A DNA stretch of 34,109 nt from an uncultured Eubacteriales bacterium (GTDB lineage Bacteria; Bacillota; Clostridia; Oscillospirales; CAG-272). Below the pieces are notes generated by a model. It searched no databases. It saw nothing but the letters and a program-made list of their open reading frames with translations, and was not told the origin of the DNA. Positions 33,724 through 34,109 of this stretch are shown piece after piece; position 1 is the stretch's first letter, and each line of letters starts with the position of its first letter. The stretch lies in assembly GCA_958352145.1 (NCBI GenBank), contig CATWNM010000025.1, positions 1 to 34,109 of the forward strand, given 5' to 3'. Made by a program: the position numbers and the translations under genes.

Positions 33724-33924
33724 TTAATGCATGCCGCCGTTGCTTAATCGTACATGATGCGCGTAATCTTTTTCCGCTGCAACGTGCTGACGAAGCTCAA
33801 AAGATGTGTGAATATAATCGTTATGCGCCTGCATTGCAGATTGCGTTTCTACAGGAAGCGATAAAAAATAACGGCGAGCGCTACTGCTTTGTCTAACTAA
33901 GTCGTTTAGATTTTCATAGTACAA
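33724..33924 (-). CDS. Small conserved-looking clostridial protein
   Basis: The 66-residue product reads MYYENLNDLVRQSSSARRYF, then LSLPVETQSAMQAHNDYIHT and a short tail rich in His. The start is TTG 33924, eight bases after GGGGTG on the minus strand; no ATG is available. The pattern (a short amphipathic helix, then LPxxxQxxxxxHNDxIHTxxEL) resembles small cytosolic hypothetical proteins I have seen in Clostridia. It has no membrane segment and no assigned function. It is convergent with the kinase-like gene and shares its terminator hairpin. An overlapping plus-strand frame (33642-33896) has lower plausibility. Confidence 0.65.
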   Translation of the reverse strand: MYYENLNDLVRQSSSARRYFLSLPVETQSAMQAHNDYIHTSFELRQHVAAEKDYAHHVRLSNGGMH

Positions 33925-34033
33925 AGTGCATCACCCCGTTATTATTTTTTCAAGCGCGGCGCTGCACTATACGGATATTTTTATAGGATAATTTTTGCAG
34001 ATCGGAAAAAATAAAAATAATTATTGCTAGGGC

Positions 34034-34062
34034 TTGACAAAATGGAAAAAGTATGATATTTT
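34034..34062 (+). promoter_or_regulatory. Promoter leading out of the window
   Basis: A perfect -35 TTGACA (34034-34039), a 17-base spacer and an extended -10 TGATATTTT (34057-34062) point to a gene beyond the right edge. The stretch 33925-34033 shows no gene. Confidence 0.6.
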
Positions 34063-34066
34063 AATA

Positions 34067-34088
34067 TTGGTTAGCGATAGCTAACCAA
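34067..34088 (+). promoter_or_regulatory. Palindromic operator at the transcription start (DtxR-family-like box)
   Basis: TTGGTTAGC and GCTAACCAA are 9-base inverted arms around GATA, placed just after the -10 and so covering the start point. The GGTTAGC...GCTAACC pattern resembles metal-dependent DtxR/IdeR/MntR-type boxes (TTAG...CTAA), which in Clostridia often control iron or manganese uptake genes. The regulated gene is outside the window. Confidence 0.5.
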
Positions 34089-34109
34089 ATAATAGTTGTT
34101 AGATTATTT

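Noticed and set aside
33642..33896. An 84-residue plus-strand open frame
   Set aside because: It runs through the terminator hairpin at 33679-33709 and is the complement of the better supported small minus-strand gene.
1..34109. Insertion sequences, prophage genes, integrases, CRISPR arrays, rRNA
   Set aside because: Looked for on both strands; no transposase, integrase or phage-like product, no spaced direct repeats and no rRNA were recognised.

Overview
The window looks like chromosomal DNA of a low-to-mid GC Gram-positive anaerobe of class Clostridia (Bacillota), probably an Oscillospiraceae/Ruminococcaceae-like or related uncultured gut lineage. The evidence is AGGAGG-type ribosome binding sites, consensus sigma-A promoters, many intrinsic terminators, pyruvate phosphate dikinase, a PF06541 membrane protein, a DUF6514-type small protein, a long-form hibernation factor, a PdaA-type deacetylase and dockerin-like secreted enzymes. 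Taxonomy is inferred from gene content only; no 16S is present.

Layout. (1) 1-5843: a surface/secreted glycan-related block: the 3' part of an ADP-ribosylglycohydrolase-fold protein with appended carbohydrate-binding-like modules, a beta-helix/SGNH-hydrolase/beta-helix protein ending in a dockerin-like segment, and a beta-helix-like protein on a Thr/Ser/Pro stalk with a C-terminal membrane anchor. (2) 6004-6225: a small DUF6514-like gene. (3) 6408-13472: one tight operon of PcrA-type helicase, RadA, a GT2-GtrA fusion, a phosphodiester glycosidase family protein and a membrane-anchored hypothetical, with a strong promoter before and a terminator after. (4) 13606-17413: a PdaA-like deacetylase convergent with ppdK. 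(5) 17727-22277: pth and mfd, a large GC-rich palindrome, then tRNA-Glu(CTC). (6) 22475-24298: hpf and asd on the minus strand, separated by a 32-bp palindrome and an unexplained plus-strand promoter. (7) 24527-25136: a PF06541 membrane protein followed by a 50-residue Asn/Gln-only-like protein. (8) 25267-30818: a divergent carbohydrate locus: a regulator with a LacI-type sensor and a C-terminal LuxR-type helix-turn-helix, facing a large DUF5107-TPR protein and a clan-A-like glycosidase, both without signal peptides. (9) 30932-32275: another stalked beta-helix membrane-anchored protein, paralogous to the one at 4536. (10) 32468-33924: a GyrI-like protein, a P-loop kinase-like protein and a small conserved-looking minus-strand gene. 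(11) The right edge holds a promoter with a palindromic operator resembling DtxR-family boxes, leading out of the window.

How it fits together. Housekeeping genes (pcrA, radA, pth, mfd, ppdK, hpf, asd, tRNA-Glu) make up the core. Around them lie two sets of accessory functions: cell-surface or secreted beta-helix proteins sharing one N-terminal module (four copies in three proteins), and a cytoplasmic oligosaccharide-processing cassette with its own sensor-regulator. No insertion sequence, phage gene, integrase or CRISPR array was seen. The least described parts are the beta-helix family with its two alternative C-terminal fates (dockerin-like or membrane anchor), the sensor-first regulator with its DUF5107-TPR target, the N/Q-rich microprotein, and several orphan regulatory elements.
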